This document shows positions 1 through 12,900 of a stretch of DNA of 64,000 bases, piece after piece. Origin of the DNA: Nemopilema nomurai. Lineage: Eukaryota > Cnidaria > Scyphozoa > Rhizostomeae > Rhizostomatidae. Both the position numbers and the translations under genes were made by a program. The notes beneath the pieces are model-generated. The model was not told where the DNA came from, made no database searches, and was given only the letters and a program-made list of their open reading frames with translations. Where the stretch lies: positions 4,674,340-4,738,339 of the forward strand of contig ML133420.1 of assembly GCA_003864495.1 (NCBI GenBank). The letters run 5' to 3'. The first letter of the stretch is position 1; each line of letters begins with the position of its first letter.

Positions 1-696
1 AAATCGTCACTTGTCTTATTCACAACATCTCTAACTAACTATATACACAGCATTTTGTAAATTTGGATTTTGCAACCTACAATCTACCATTAGCACGACA
101 ATGATATCGCCAGCATTAGCAATATTCTAATCAGCTGGTATTGATTTTTTCGTGTAGGAGATAGAGCGGCTGTTTTATACAGGAAAAGGGATCATCAATC
201 TGCACTCCATACTGCTAGCATTGAAGGCCAATTTAAAGTAAATCATTTCTAATGAGCTGAGTGCTTTGATTTTGTTGTTAGTAAACTGAATATTAATAGG
301 AGCAGGTTGCAAGTGCGAAGGAGCACTACCAGGTGATGTTTGACTTGCCTAGGATTAGTAAGGCTTACCAACAACAGAAACGGGCTCTAGGCAAGAGCGC
401 TTGTAGCTGGAAGACAATATGTCAGTTCACCTCGCTGTAAAGGCATCCGGCTTCAGGCTGTAACCGCAAATCATTAGTTATAAAAAGTACATATATGAAT
501 GACAAGTAAAGCGAAACAGACTCCGAAATATCCCTTTAAATGAAATAAATGCATTTGCCATTGTTGACACTGTCTTTGCTGTAATGATCTTACACAGTTC
601 ACTCATCAAAAAATTAGAATGGTTGAGGTATTTGCAAAATTTATGGCTAATGTTATTGATGTACTTGAAGATTTGGTCGATCCTTCTTGTCTGCCT
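1..696. other. No gene recognised
   Basis: AT-rich sequence with no convincing open frame, repeat or mobile-element motif on either strand. It lies downstream of the minus-strand ORF that ends at 697, so it may hold that gene's 3' UTR, but I saw no clear polyadenylation hexamer on that strand. Confidence 0.4.
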
Positions 697-1314
697 CTAG
701 CTGAACTTGCTCTTCATGAAAAAGTCTAACTTTCTTGCTTCTGCATTGTTCCGATTCGGAAGATCAAAGCGGCCATTTTGGCCAACGTTCTTGACAATGT
801 TGGGCAAAAATGTCAATTTCTTTTTGGCATTGAATCTTCTTTCGCCAATGTTGTCAGAATCAGTCTGCTGAGCAATGCCTGGAAGCTGCAATCTTTCCGT
901 AGCACTCCGGCTGCCTTGCGGGACCTTTTTCAGCTCGTAGTTGTCGAAGCTCTCTGGCAAAGACATTGACCGCTTAATTGCAGGTAGACTGCAGTTGTTT
1001 CTAAATGCAGCGTTGAGACTGTCCCTCTCACTACTTGAAAATATTTCAATGCAACTCGTCTTTCTACGGCGGTTAGACTGCCTTGCTTTGCTTTTGTAAG
1101 CAAATTGGCTTAAAGAAGCCGAGGTTCTTCTGCATGCTGGCCTGCTGCCGTTGACATCGGCCTCGGAATCAAAGTCGCTACTGTCCGACTCATCGTCTGC
1201 GTCCAAGTTCTCTGAAATCGGCAGGAGGATCCCCTTTCCGTTCACTCCATTCTCCTTCATATCAGAACTGCTGTGGTCATCAATGTTGGCAGCCGCAAAG
1301 GAATCTTTTGACAT
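697..1314 (-). CDS. Hypothetical Ser-rich disordered protein
   Basis: An uninterrupted minus-strand frame of 205 codons, family not recognised. The ATG at 1312-1314 is chosen because it is the first ATG in the frame and has A at -3. The frame stays open without an ATG up to a stop at 1465-1467, so this could also be an internal or 3' exon. The product is low-complexity and charged: an acidic Asp/Ser stretch near the start (DADDESDSSDFDSEAD), basic clusters such as KARQSNRRRK, and a Lys/Arg/Phe-rich C-terminus (LDFFMKSKFS). No membrane segment, signal peptide or folded-domain motif is visible. The mix of acidic and basic patches and isolated serines suits an intrinsically disordered, perhaps phosphorylated or nucleic-acid-binding protein; that is inference. 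A chance ORF is possible, but its length and lack of simple repeats in AT-rich DNA argue against it. Confidence 0.45.
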   Translation of the reverse strand: MSKDSFAAANIDDHSSSDMKENGVNGKGILLPISENLDADDESDSSDFDSEADVNGSRPACRRTSASLSQFAYKSKARQSNRRRKTSCIEIFSSSERDSLNAAFRNNCSLPAIKRSMSLPESFDNYELKKVPQGSRSATERLQLPGIAQQTDSDNIGERRFNAKKKLTFLPNIVKNVGQNGRFDLPNRNNAEARKLDFFMKSKFS

Positions 1315-1467
1315 CCTCAGCCCAGCTCGAGCTTCAATCCATTTAGAAAACGGCTTCCTTCCTGACTTTATTCGAATGAACGCCAAAGAAGGAGGCTTTT
1401 GTGAAACAGGCCTGAAGTGCGAGAATACCACACTTTGTGAAATTTTTTCTTTGCTTTCTTTCGGCTA

Positions 1468-2429
1468 AGTGTCAAAGGCTTTTTGCTCCACAACGGGCAT
1501 TTCCTTTCAGCGAGGCAATTGGCAACAAATATTTGCAGGAATTCCTTTCAATAATTTTTGTAAATATGATAATATTATAGATTTGTTACAATAGTAGAAG
1601 CCGGTTCTTTTCTGAATGACAATCCAAGAAAGAGAATATGCGATTTGAAATGGTGCTCTGATCTTGCCTGTGACTACTGTTTCATCTTTAGCGCTGCGTG
1701 TGTTTACAAAACATCGGCTTTGCAGGCTGCAATCGAGCTTCGTGGTAAAGAGCATACGACCGCCGCACAAAAACACCACTGCGAACTACGTTTTCAATCC
1801 GCCGACTCGTCCACCGTGATTCATACAGCACGGCATCCACTAGATTGAAGATATGATATTGTGGTTGCTCTCAGCAATTATTAATGATTTTTACAAATTG
1901 AAGAATTGAAGGCCCTTACGTTCATCTGTAAGGAATAGTACATGAATTTGTATAGGGTCGACAGGTGTTTTCGAAGGGGTTTCTACAGGTGATGCTGCCC
2001 TGTTTTCGAGAATGCAGCGTTAAAACAGATCGCGGCTTCCTATAATTGAGATTAATTTGCCCGTATTCACGTGGCTTTTATGAATGCGAAAACAATTCTC
2101 GTCCTTCTGCTGGAGACAGCCCTCTTGTCTTCTTAGCCAATATCAGACAACCAGTATATGCGGAACGCAAGCGTTTAAGTCAATTTAACTGCTTTATTTC
2201 ACCTAATCCACTCCAAAAGGTTAATCGTAAAAATCAATTTCTCTTGAAGTGCACTGCCATTTGAAAAGGCTGCGATGCTCTTACATGAAGCAATTGTTTG
2301 TTCTTTTAGGTGGATCATAGCTCAATTCAATTAGAAGAGGCTAATTTGTTAACTTTTAAGCCAATGAACTTTTCTGCGCGCTTTCATTGCTTCTGAATGT
2401 TAGTGAAAACATTCTTAAGACAAACAAGT
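1468..2429. other. No gene recognised
   Basis: No supported gene. Only short frames under 100 codons are present, without splice context or family resemblance. No tandem repeat was noticed. Confidence 0.35.
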
Positions 2430-3260
2430 TGAATGTTGCTGTTCACAAAAACTTTGATCAAGCATTATTGTTTAAGAAGCTACTGGACAACTAGCTACTG
2501 GATATCTGCTTCCGGACGCCAAATCTTTCGAGACAATATTCGATACGGAGCATTAAAGTCATTTTCAGTCTTCATAAATGACCTTATTTGCATTATAAAA
2601 ACTCAGTGTCCGTGTATGCTGATGACACAAGTTTTTTGAAAGACATTCCTCAGTTAAACGAGGTTATCAATGAAGATCTAGGAAACTTGATAGGTGGCTA
2701 ATGGTGAACAAATTATCCCCTAACGTAACCAAAAACCACTCGATGCTGATCACCACTAAACATAAGAAAAACCATGGCGGCATTTTTGGTCAAACTTTCC
2801 AACCTTCCATTCACCAGACGAATGTCAAAGTTGCAAGTAACACTAAATAGTTAGGTGTCTAAATAGACAAACATCTCTCATGGAAGGAACACATAAAAGC
2901 GTTCACTGAGAAAGCTTCGCGAGAAATACGCCAAACGAGGGACAGTTCACTCTTGCAAATAGCGTAGGAGATTTCCACGAAAACAATAAGAATTCCAGGG
3001 ACTTTGTGGCAAAGCAATAGGATTTCACAAAAGGTGTACGAGATTTTTTTGGAGTGATTTTTTGGAGTGATACCCTGGAAGCCAAAGTACCTTCCTATTG
3101 CAGCCATGAAAACTCACTATAGTAGCGTCGTTGAGCCTCACTTCCAACACCGCTGCACTATTTGGGGTTTCTGCAACTCCACTGGCATCTTACAACTGCA
3201 CAGACTTCAAAACAGAGCAGCTAGTGTCCTGACTAATAGTTAGCTCGACGCCCCTAGTCA
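2430..3260 (+). mobile_element. Decayed LINE reverse transcriptase fragment
   Basis: The remnant reads, with several stops and frameshifts, as the C-terminal half of a non-LTR reverse transcriptase. The catalytic YADDTS peptide is encoded at 2615-2632. A motif close to LGV-IDKHLSWKEHIKA lies around 2850-2900, and one like VVEPHFQHRCTIWGF around 3130-3170. The order and wording match the better preserved LINE at 25260-26876, so both probably belong to one CR1/L2-like family. It cannot encode a working protein. Confidence 0.65.
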
Positions 3261-3850
3261 GGCATTAATTAAAATAATTTTCACAGCTGCACAAAACAGC
3301 ATAAATTGCAGGTTCTAGGGGCCAAATCAGGTGTCGCTAAGTTTTGACTTGACCTTTCTTGGACGGACAAAAACACTGAACATTACTTTCAAGGACACTT
3401 TCAATGCAACCTAGCTTAATTACAGCTAGCACTGATTATGTTTATATTTTACCAGAACATATCCAGCATCACAGAGTAGCAATTCTGATAACAGGCAAGA
3501 TTTTATTCATTTCCTCCCTATAAAGTCGATATAGAATTTCTTTGGGAATAGGGAAAACGAAGTAGGATGCAATTCACTGTGTATGTAGGTTATTTAGTTC
3601 AAAGGAAAATCAACTGCTTCTAGTTGTTCCTTTTATGAAAAGCGGTCTTTCAAAGATTTCTAATCTTTTTACATTTTCAATGTGTCTAAGAAGTTTCCAA
3701 GACATAGCCTTACTGTATATTTCATATCCTTCTACGTAGTATGAGAGTTGTCTTCTTGAACATGGAGTGAATGGCCACAACTTATATGGGTGGGTCTTTG
3801 GGCCTAAAATTCTCTAAGACCTTGATTTGTGTTCACTGGCAGACCAGTAA

Positions 3851-4269
3851 AATGTCATTCTGGAGAGTGATATTAGCAAAGAAGGCAACCCAAAGGCTCT
3901 CCTGAAAGAGCTTCGCAGAGTGACGCACTACAAGAAAGTAACACAGGTGATGACCCGGATTCTGGTGTGCAAGCCACACTCAGCAGACTGCAAGAGATTG
4001 GTCTCGGTGTATAGTAACCTCAAGACAAGCAATAATATAGCTATTTATAAAAGCACAATACAATAAATAACTATTAATAAATCAACATGATTATGCCTGT
4101 CTTGTCATTTTTCGACCAAAGACCGGCTGTTCAATTTTTTTTGCAAGACCGAAATCGGAGAGTAAGGGATACACGAAAGGCAGATCGATCAGCGTTGTTT
4201 CGGAAAGTGTTTGAAAGTGAGACACAAAACGAAGGAATGAACGAGAAAAAACCTTTCCAACATTTTTAA
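3851..4269 (+). mobile_element. hAT-like transposase C-terminal remnant
   Basis: One frame from 3851 reads about 70 codons, including KALLKELRRVTHYKKV and CKPHSADCKRLVSVYSNL. After one frame change the sequence continues at 4087-4269 with MPVLSFFDQRPAVQFFL and a basic tail. This resembles the C-terminal dimerisation end of hAT-derived transposases (KIAA1586-like proteins in animals), where a PHSADCERL-type motif is followed by a Pro/Phe-rich tail. The start is missing and the frame is broken, so this is a relic. The assignment is from remembered family wording and is moderately secure. Confidence 0.45.
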
Positions 4270-4389
4270 ACAAATTTTCAATGACAAAGCGATAGTCAAC
4301 ATATAGTTTTTAGGCATGATATTTAGGCATTCTATCAAGTTTATCCTTTTCAAACACGTGTTTCCAAAGTGTGCGTCTTTAAAAAAATA

Positions 4390-4745
4390 AGTTACCAAAA
4401 GATGTTCGTGAGTCAAATACGTTAGATGAATTTAAACGCAAGCTGCTCGCCAAGATAAGACCAAATAAGAAACCGTTGTTTGAAATTTACAACACATGGA
4501 AAGTTTCGAATTTGGTGTGAGATGCTTAACTATGCTCCGGGCTAGATTCAGTCTCCTAAGCTAGCACAATTTTCAGCACAACTTTGAGCCCCATCTGCAC
4601 GTGCAATACAGGCATTGTGGACAATGAGCATTTTCTTCTGCATTGTCCCTTGTATGACCAAATGCGTAACGATCTCGTTGATCAGCTTTCAGAAATCCCA
4701 GGGCTTGAGCTTGAAAATCTAAACCCAATGTAAACTACTCCTTTT
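4390..4745 (+). mobile_element. LINE ORF2 C-terminal tail remnant
   Basis: A broken frame starts with LPKDVRESNTLDEFKRKL, the usual end of LINE reverse transcriptase domains. A segment like LTMLRARFSLLS follows, then the zinc-knuckle-like C-terminal motif with two Cys, EHFLLHCPLYDQMRNDL. This Cys/His motif is typical of CR1/L2-type ORF2 C-termini in invertebrates. Stops and small indels interrupt it. It may be the 3' part of the same insertion as 2430-3260, split by the hAT fragment between them. Confidence 0.6.
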
Positions 4746-6842
4746 TGGTAATCTACGGTTCAACATTATTGCAAACAAGTTGATTTTGGAGGCAACAATA
4801 TCATTTACTTTGTCAACTGGAAGGCTAGAGTAAACTGAATAAAACTAGCAGCAGCGCCCTATTCATCTCTTTTACTGTATTTTGTGTATCTAGTCATCAA
4901 TTTGAATATTTACACATTAGATATTATTATTTTACTATTGTAATTCTGTTGAATTGTAAACACCATCTGCAGTTGGGACCAGATGACTTTATGTCCATAC
5001 CAACTGCATGGTGCAAAAAAGTTGTTTTTCTCCTTAGGTTTTGATTGATGGTAAAAAAGATTACCCCAGGGTATGCTTAATGCTTGTTTTTTAGGAAAGT
5101 TATGACAGCCTACTTTCTGAATATACATTAGCGGTATATCATTGGTAATAGAGAAATAAAGATATTACTTTTTTCATTATTATATAACGTAGAGAATGGC
5201 CAAGGAACCCTAACAGCAAGCTCTGATGCATCCATTTGAAATATCGTTTCACAAAAGGATGCGGAACTCGTGCTGATTTTGCTAAGTTTTGCCACTTCAT
5301 AAAACTGAGCTGGTATACGAATTTTCAAATTTAAAAACATTATAAAGTTTGTTTGTAACTAGCTGTGTATTATTTTTATTGTTAAATTTGGTTTTAGTTA
5401 AGCTCCATTCGTAGCTTGCTGCCATTATCACATTTGATTCTCGATGATAATTTAGTATTCATTTGTCTCTATTCTGAAAACTTCTACTGAGCATGCTTTC
5501 ATTTCTTCATTCAATCTGCTGTTTGAATGGGGATTGAAGAGCTCGAAAAGCACCACTTAGACACAAATCTTCAAATGTACGCTAACACTTCAAATTAGTT
5601 TACTCCGAATTCTTTTTGCTTTCTGAAGCTAAGTATGGAGATGGCATACTCGCTTGCTTCAGTTGACTTTAAACAGAGAATTCTATCATTTTCATAACTT
5701 GAGACTTTAAATATACACAAATTTGTTGAATTTCCTAATTATATATATTCATGTTGTGGGTCATAATGGGCTGATGATTTAAAAATCTCCGTTGCTTTCG
5801 AAGTCTGTAATAGCATTGAGAACGGAGGCAACGGCCAATTGATGGAGCCCGAATGAATGAAGCTCATAAAAATTTAAGAGCACTGAGGCAATTTTTAACG
5901 CAAACTGCTCGTACAAGAAATGCGTGCTAGACACATTCACTCTATCAATACTTCCATTCAGCTACACTATTCATTAATATTCATTATCCGCCTGTATGAT
6001 TAATTACTCGTGATTCGTCTATTGGATTCTAACGTACATTAGTTTTGTGAGTTAAATCGCTGTTTAATTGAAACTTTACGTGGCGTGTAAGCTTAAAGAT
6101 GAACTCTTTTCCAGCCGACCTTTCCCCATATTTGAGATTACTGAAATCCATCAATTGCCAGTAATACGGTAGTATACCATAAAACAGCTGAAAAGACAAC
6201 GCTCCACTCTGCAGCTGGTAAAATTTTTGCAATGCGTTGACAGCAAACAACAAACCGACAAGCTTTAATTTCCATCACAGGAAGCCAAAGGTATAAGGAG
6301 AATGACATTGGCAAACGTTTTCTTTGGTTCAAGGACTAGGCTTATTAATAGCTGATATACCACATCTGTAGCGTTAACCTTTAGCAATCACTTGCGAATC
6401 TCCAAAGTATCTCTTTCACAGTGGCTAGTCCTTCTTCGGCGTAATTATTGAGTGATTAACAATCCATATCCCTCAACGAAAAATGCACCATAAAAGGCAG
6501 GTGTTGAAGCAAACCTGTTATGATCCACAATACATGGCAACTGATATGATGGTACGTGGCATTTAAATCTCCAGTTTCTCACACAGCCTGTTTGGCATTT
6601 CACAATTTATTTCGATATTAGGAAGCATTCTCCGAACAAGCCACTGACCTGACTGACCTTTTCTGATCAAAGCTTCCTCGTAACATACTTTGTTGTCTTA
6701 AAATCCATGATTAGCCGGCAGCTCTTTCAAAAATTATATTGATTAAAGGTTTTGTGGTAAAAAAACTTAACAATATCGAGGAACAATGAAGACAAACAAT
6801 TCCCCGTAGTTTGCAAAAGATAAACTCGCCTCGCTACAAAAT
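4746..6842. other. Intergenic, no gene recognised
   Basis: Over 2 kb of AT-rich sequence. Short frames occur on both strands but none has a family motif, coding-like composition or matching splice sites. The right end should contain the promoter of the SEL1-repeat gene. Confidence 0.4.
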
Positions 6843-6850
6843 TTACGTCA
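6843..6850 (+). promoter_or_regulatory. CRE/bZIP-like site upstream of SEL1 gene
   Basis: The octamer TTACGTCA, one base from the palindromic CRE TGACGTCA, lies 65 bp upstream of the predicted ATG at 6916, where a core promoter or 5' UTR would be. No TATA box is evident between them. A single 8-mer can occur by chance. Confidence 0.2.
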
Positions 6851-6915
6851 TGCCTTGTTCCAGCATGAAAGCGGCAATGTGCAGCAACAACTCCGGTCCC
6901 TAGATTCTATTCAAG

Positions 6916-9900
6916 ATGGCTGCCAGGTGGAGTCGTTTGGGAGAGTTGCGTGCCAGATTTGATATAATCTTGGGCCGTATTTCAACAAGAAACAGATGCA
7001 ACCTTGCTTGCGAATGTTTTACAATTCAGCGAAGATCGATAGGTACATGCTTGAATGGGACTCCGGTGGAAGATATTGCTAACAAAAGCCATATATTTTC
7101 TGGAAGGTTTGCAAACATCTTATCTCATCGATATCATAAACGGAATCCTTCGTTGTACGGAGAGGGGAAATGGCGAATGTTGAGGTTTTTGTCCAGTATC
7201 TCTCCAGATATACAGACAGGTTTGTAACATATTCGTAAAAAATCTTACTGTTGATCCATTTCGAATCAATATTGCGTCCTTCAACAGAAAATTATTTCAG
7301 TCAGATCAGGGGCGGTGCCGGAGTGGTATTACTTTTCCAAATAAAACAACTATCTTTAAGATGGAAAACGCCCTGATAATGGTAGCCTCATTACAAATGC
7401 AGAATTCGTTGATGCATCTACCCTAATGTAGGCCGGGCTAGATTTAAAGTTGGAGGGATGTTAGATAATTAATGGATTTTAATAAAAAAATTTGCTCAGA
7501 CAAACGTTCTTGTTCTGACAAACATTTATGCAAAGAAAAATAGACCTTAGTGTATGTCCCCTGAGAACAGACCAGCATTTAGGTCCTAAACTTACCTGAT
7601 CAAAGAAAACTTTGCAAGGGATACAAACGAGTAAGAATTGAAATTGCTGTGACTAAAAATTTGTCGTTTCGAAAGAAGTGTAATGTAATACTGGAATGGG
7701 GAAAGGATGCACCTCTCTTGTCATGTTGACAAACAGTTTTATCAGTGAGGGGGTTTTGAGAGGCACCTGGACCCGCAAACCTGGACAAAGATTTAAATCT
7801 GCGTAAAACCGAATATAAATTTAGAAGATCAAATATCGAAAACTGCATTTTCTTCTGTTGAAAATCCGAAACTCTATCAACGAAAATTGGCAAAACCTGC
7901 AACCCGTAAGATCCCAAAGGTCCCTTTCAATCATTGTTCAGGAACATTTAATGGTTTTAAGGGCTGAAAGGAACAGTGTAGCCGCTAAGATTAAGAAAAT
8001 TGAAGACGGCTGGAAGCCCTCACTTTCCAGCCTCGTTATTAGAATCTTGATTCAGACACAGGTGCCTCTGGATGCTTTCTTCTTTCAGTTATGAAACAAA
8101 AAAAAGTTTAAAGCTAAAAAATGAAATATTTTCACACACAGTAGACAAATCACCCATGACTAAACAAGGCCAACAGTAAAAAGTGTGTCTGTCTTCATCT
8201 CCACAAATCCATTTAAATAGCTCATATACTGAGTCACTCTATTTCTGTTTTGTGGTAACTTTTGGACAAGGTCTGCCATTGTCTTTCAGACAGAGTCGTT
8301 GCTCATATGTTAATTTTCCCTGTTGATACTAAAGAAAATTTTTTTGCAACACCCCATCGGTATTCGTTTGGCAAAAAGCAAAGCAAAGATGCAATATTTC
8401 ATTGCTTTCAAGAACAGTGCCCAATAAATATAAAGCACGCATCTAAAAATAAATTCTGGAAAAAATGGTATTAGACTAATAATTTCAAGCGTGGCCACTG
8501 AGTCAGATGTATGTCAATTCAAGCAAACTAAAGTAGTACAAGATTGACATTGTATGTTGCATTTGTCAAATGATTTGAAATGTGCTTATCAATATGTTTT
8601 GCACATAGACCTCTATAAAGCTGATGTGTGTAATAGCCACAAAATGTTGTTTTGCATTCTTTGATAGCTTTATTACTTGTGCTCAATGTATTACATGTCT
8701 GAACATCAGCAGACTTTTTGTTTCCAAAGGGAATTTGTCTCAAGATTATAAATAGGACATGTGTCTTTCAGTTTCATTTAAAATCTTATCTGCTTAAGGG
8801 CTGTCTAAACATTCCATATTTTGACACTGATGAAGGTTACCTATTTTAGTTTCGTTAGCTTTTTCTTCCAGGCTTACTTTCAAGGACTAGTTTTGCTATG
8901 GTTAATATGTTTTTTGTTCGATGTTCATTTCTTTATTAGATTTTGCTGATATCCGGTTAATGATGCAACACAAGCTTGAAGAACGAAAGTCTTCTTCTGA
9001 TGAAATTGTAAAGCAGCTGGCCTTGTTAGATTTACTTTTTGAGCACCGACTGAAACATGCTGATGCCAAAGCTATAAGGGAAGAAGCCAGCAAGTGTAAG
9101 TAAATTTTTCTGAGCAAAATGAAATGAAATGAAATTTAATGAAATGAAACAAACTACATTAGAAAGAAATGAAAACATTGCAAGTAACTAGGTATGTTTT
9201 AAAAGTGAAATGAATTAAGGGCCCTTTACATGAGGTCCAAATGGAACTTTTTGTGGCACGAAAACTCATACAGGCACAAATATCTCATGTCTTTGAAGCA
9301 AACTTTGAAGTAGTTCAGTGCTTTGATCAAAGTAAGTTTCCTATGCATTGCTACCATCCATAATATCTAAACCGAAACTTTTGAAAGTTCTCTGCATTTC
9401 TAGTCTGCCCTTTTTCAGATTTGATCTCACTCCACTTTCCTTTCTCTCCCTTGAATACAAATGTGTACCAAATGTAGAGCACTTCTCAATTGTGCCAATG
9501 TTTGTTCTTATTAGTAAAAGTTCCATATCTCTAAGAGAAGATCATCAAGATCTAATAAAGATTCTAGTTTCCAGAGTATTGAGGAGATTTCAGCTGGATT
9601 ATATTATGCATGTACATATGTAAATGAATCATAGATTTGCCTAGCACAGTACGTATCAAAAGAGAACAATGATGTAAGGATCAAGTTAATGCATCCCAAT
9701 GGATTTGCCAAGAAGTACTTTTGGCTACATAGAGATAGTGAGTGTTAAATTCCTGTTGAAGATTATCTTCTAAAACTATCCATACCAAGTACTAGCTCTA
9801 CAGCCCACCACTATACCTTTGATGTTGATGAACTAAGACTAATATGAGATATGGTATAAGGTTATGACACTTATTATGTAAGTATAAAATGTTTAAAGGA

Positions 9901-12900
9901 ATTTGATAAGTATATCAATATGTGTACAATGTGAGTAGAAACGAGACATTTCTAATGCAAGAAAACCAGTAGAGCCAGGCATTTAAGATGCCTGCTATTG
10001 AATCGCAAAAGTTTAAAAATCCCTACTTTTAAAGTTCTCAAGAATCGTAACCTGAAAATTGTATCCTAATGTTCGGCAAAAACTGTCATTTTTCAAAAAT
10101 TTCTATTTTCTTTCATTTTTGACACCAGATATTAAGCTAATGATAATGGATTTCTAGACTGCTCCAACCACTGAATTATAACTACCCTCAAAGTGTATTT
10201 TCCACCAAAAGAAGATCTCGACTTGAGCTTTATCTGTTATGATGGTAATTCCAAGTCAAAATCTAAAAAATCTTTAATTTCACCCATTTTTCGGCAACTT
10301 CAAGCATTTTCAGGCTTGCCTAGTTGTCAGTTTTGATGGGCTGTGGCTATGGATAATAGATTTTTGTGTAGTTTTAATGGATTACTTGAGGCAACAGATA
10401 CTATAAATATCTCAAAATACTTCATTTACTTGATATTGGCATCTAAAAATAGGGAAAAAAATTATTTTTGGAAACTTTTGGCATTTGGTAAAATTTGAAA
10501 TGCTGATATTTCAAAAAACAACAGAAGATATTGATCTGAAATTTGGACAGATAACATATCTTATAAACACCATTAAATAGTAAAAAATGGAAGAAAATTT
10601 GAAGACATGACTTGACATGCATTTGTTGATCTTGGCTGGAATGACCCCAAAGGGATCCAATGTTCAGGCTACTGCAATGTTTCTTTCTTTACATATTGAT
10701 AAGTCATTGATGGCCTGTTTGTCTGAGATACTCTGCAAATCCTCTAAAAAAATTGTCATGCCATGTACTTCTGAGAGCAATTGACCAATATTCCAGCAGT
10801 TCCTAAATTAGCTTTATAAAGAGCTATATAAAGACTCATTTTTCCTTTCGAAAGTGATGAAAGGAACATAGGGGAGTTACTCAAACATGGAGGTTTAATC
10901 AAGGACATATTGTAATGACTATATATATTTGAAATATTGATTCCAAACCCTTGTTTAATATTTGAAAACTATGATTCCGCTATTTCTTGCCATTGTAAAC
11001 TTTGTTTTGTAGTATTAGAAAGGATCAGAAAAGTAAGTATAAAGATTTCTCTGATTCTCAAGTGACCTTTACGAACATAGATAATATCACAATATAAATA
11101 GCACTGTTGTTTAGTTCTCTTAGCACTTCAATTGCATCAAAACTTATAAAGAATGTTAAAGGGAAGAAACATGGCAGGTTGTAGCAGGGATGCCCTCCAG
11201 ACCCATGAATGAGTACTTGTCTTCATGACCACAGCATTTGAGAGGCAATGCATGTTTGGCAGTTGTGCAGTAAATTTTTCGAAGCCTTGTCTTTATTAAA
11301 AAATTATTGGATGCAGCCACTGGTAAAATGTTAAGCATTTCAGTCAGAGTTCCTTAGCATTGCAACAAAATGAAATTCTTTACATTTGAACTAGTGCATT
11401 TCAAGAAGTCAAAGAAGCTGTCACTATTCAAAACATGCAATTAAGTTTCTGCAGGTATCCTATATTGCGCATTTTCCTATGTGTATTAAGTTCAGTCAGT
11501 TATAGTTTCTTATTTTCTTATTAGTTGATCCAGCAGAAATTTATACACTGGCAAGTGATATATTTTCATTGCAAGAGAAAGGTTTGAAATTGCATTCTAA
11601 TTATTACAAGTTTTACTGTAACTGTAGATGTCAAGTTGGAGACTTTTCTCTGCTGTCTATAAAAAGAAGAAACTATGGATGATAGTTAGAAAATTTGTAA
11701 AAGTTAGGGTCAGAAAATTTTACTATAGTTAGTATTGCAACATGAAAAGTGCTCGAGGAGTTGAGAAGTTCTGTGTGTTGTGGTTAATTTTTGAAAGAGT
11801 AAAGATTTTTACAAGCTTTTTTTCTTATCCTGATGCAAAGTATTAATCTAGCCTTCAATCAACTTATTTTGTAGTTGGTAAAGAAGCAGCAGTTTTGTCT
11901 GGTCCACTTTTTAGACATGCTGCCATTTCTGGAGATTTGAATGCAAAGTATTCATATGGGCAACTTCTTAGACTTGGTAAGGCTTGTAATTTGTGTCATA
12001 CCTTGCAATGGTGTCATACTTTGCAATGATGTCATACCTTGCAATGATGTCATACTTTGCAATGGTGTTATACTTTGCAATGGTGTCATACTTTGCAATG
12101 GTGTCATACCTTGCAATGGTGTCATACCTTGCAATGGTGCCATACCTTTCAATGGTGTCATACCTTGCAATGATGTCATACTTTGCAATGGTGTCATACT
12201 TTGCAATGGTGTCATACCTTGCAATGGTGCAGTATTGTATATCATGTATATCAGTATATTATGCCTTGCAGCAGTATTTGGAATTTTAACAGTCCAAAGC
12301 TATTTGAGACAGAAAAGGAAACTCAACTTTACTTGAATTATATTTGTTGCATGTTGTACTGTTATACTGTCGGTTGCAGTAAATTGTCCTTCTTGTTGGT
12401 ATCAGGTGGGAAATTCTTACATAAATTTAGTTTGCAACTACTTGAAGCATATGTATGTAACAAGAAATCCAAAAAAAATTCTTAAAATTGCCTGCCATGA
12501 CAAGAAAAAAAGTAGTTATAATGATGGAGTGAAACAGAAGCTGACCGATAGGAAGTCATTGACAAGTTACCATTTCTGTTGCAAACAGAAGATCAAGAGG
12601 GTTAAGAGTATTGTCATTTAGTTGGAAGAGCAAGGAAATAATGAATAAATGACATGATAAAAGGAAGAGTCAAGTGAGGTTGGTTTCGCTAGCAAATAAT
12701 CACCAGGGTGGATGATAAATTGCATGCAGCTGGTTGCTTGCCTCCAATTGCCAGTCAACTAAAACATGTAGCATTTTACTGCATAATCAATGCTTAACAA
12801 CTCAGTGTTAACAGCTCACTCAGCTGTGTTGGAAAATGGTGGAAAAAGAAAGGATTAGGCAGTCAATGCTAGGAATGGCGTGCGATCGCACGCCCACTCC

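Noticed and set aside
7942..8061. Possible extra SEL1-gene exon (EHLMVLRAERNSVAAKIKKI)
   Set aside because: It has AG and GT borders but is phase 0 on both sides, while the flanking exons join in phase 1; including it breaks the frame.
11941..12336. Long open frames in several phases on both strands
   Set aside because: They are produced by an 18-bp tandem repeat with no stop in those phases; an intron of the SEL1 gene covers them.
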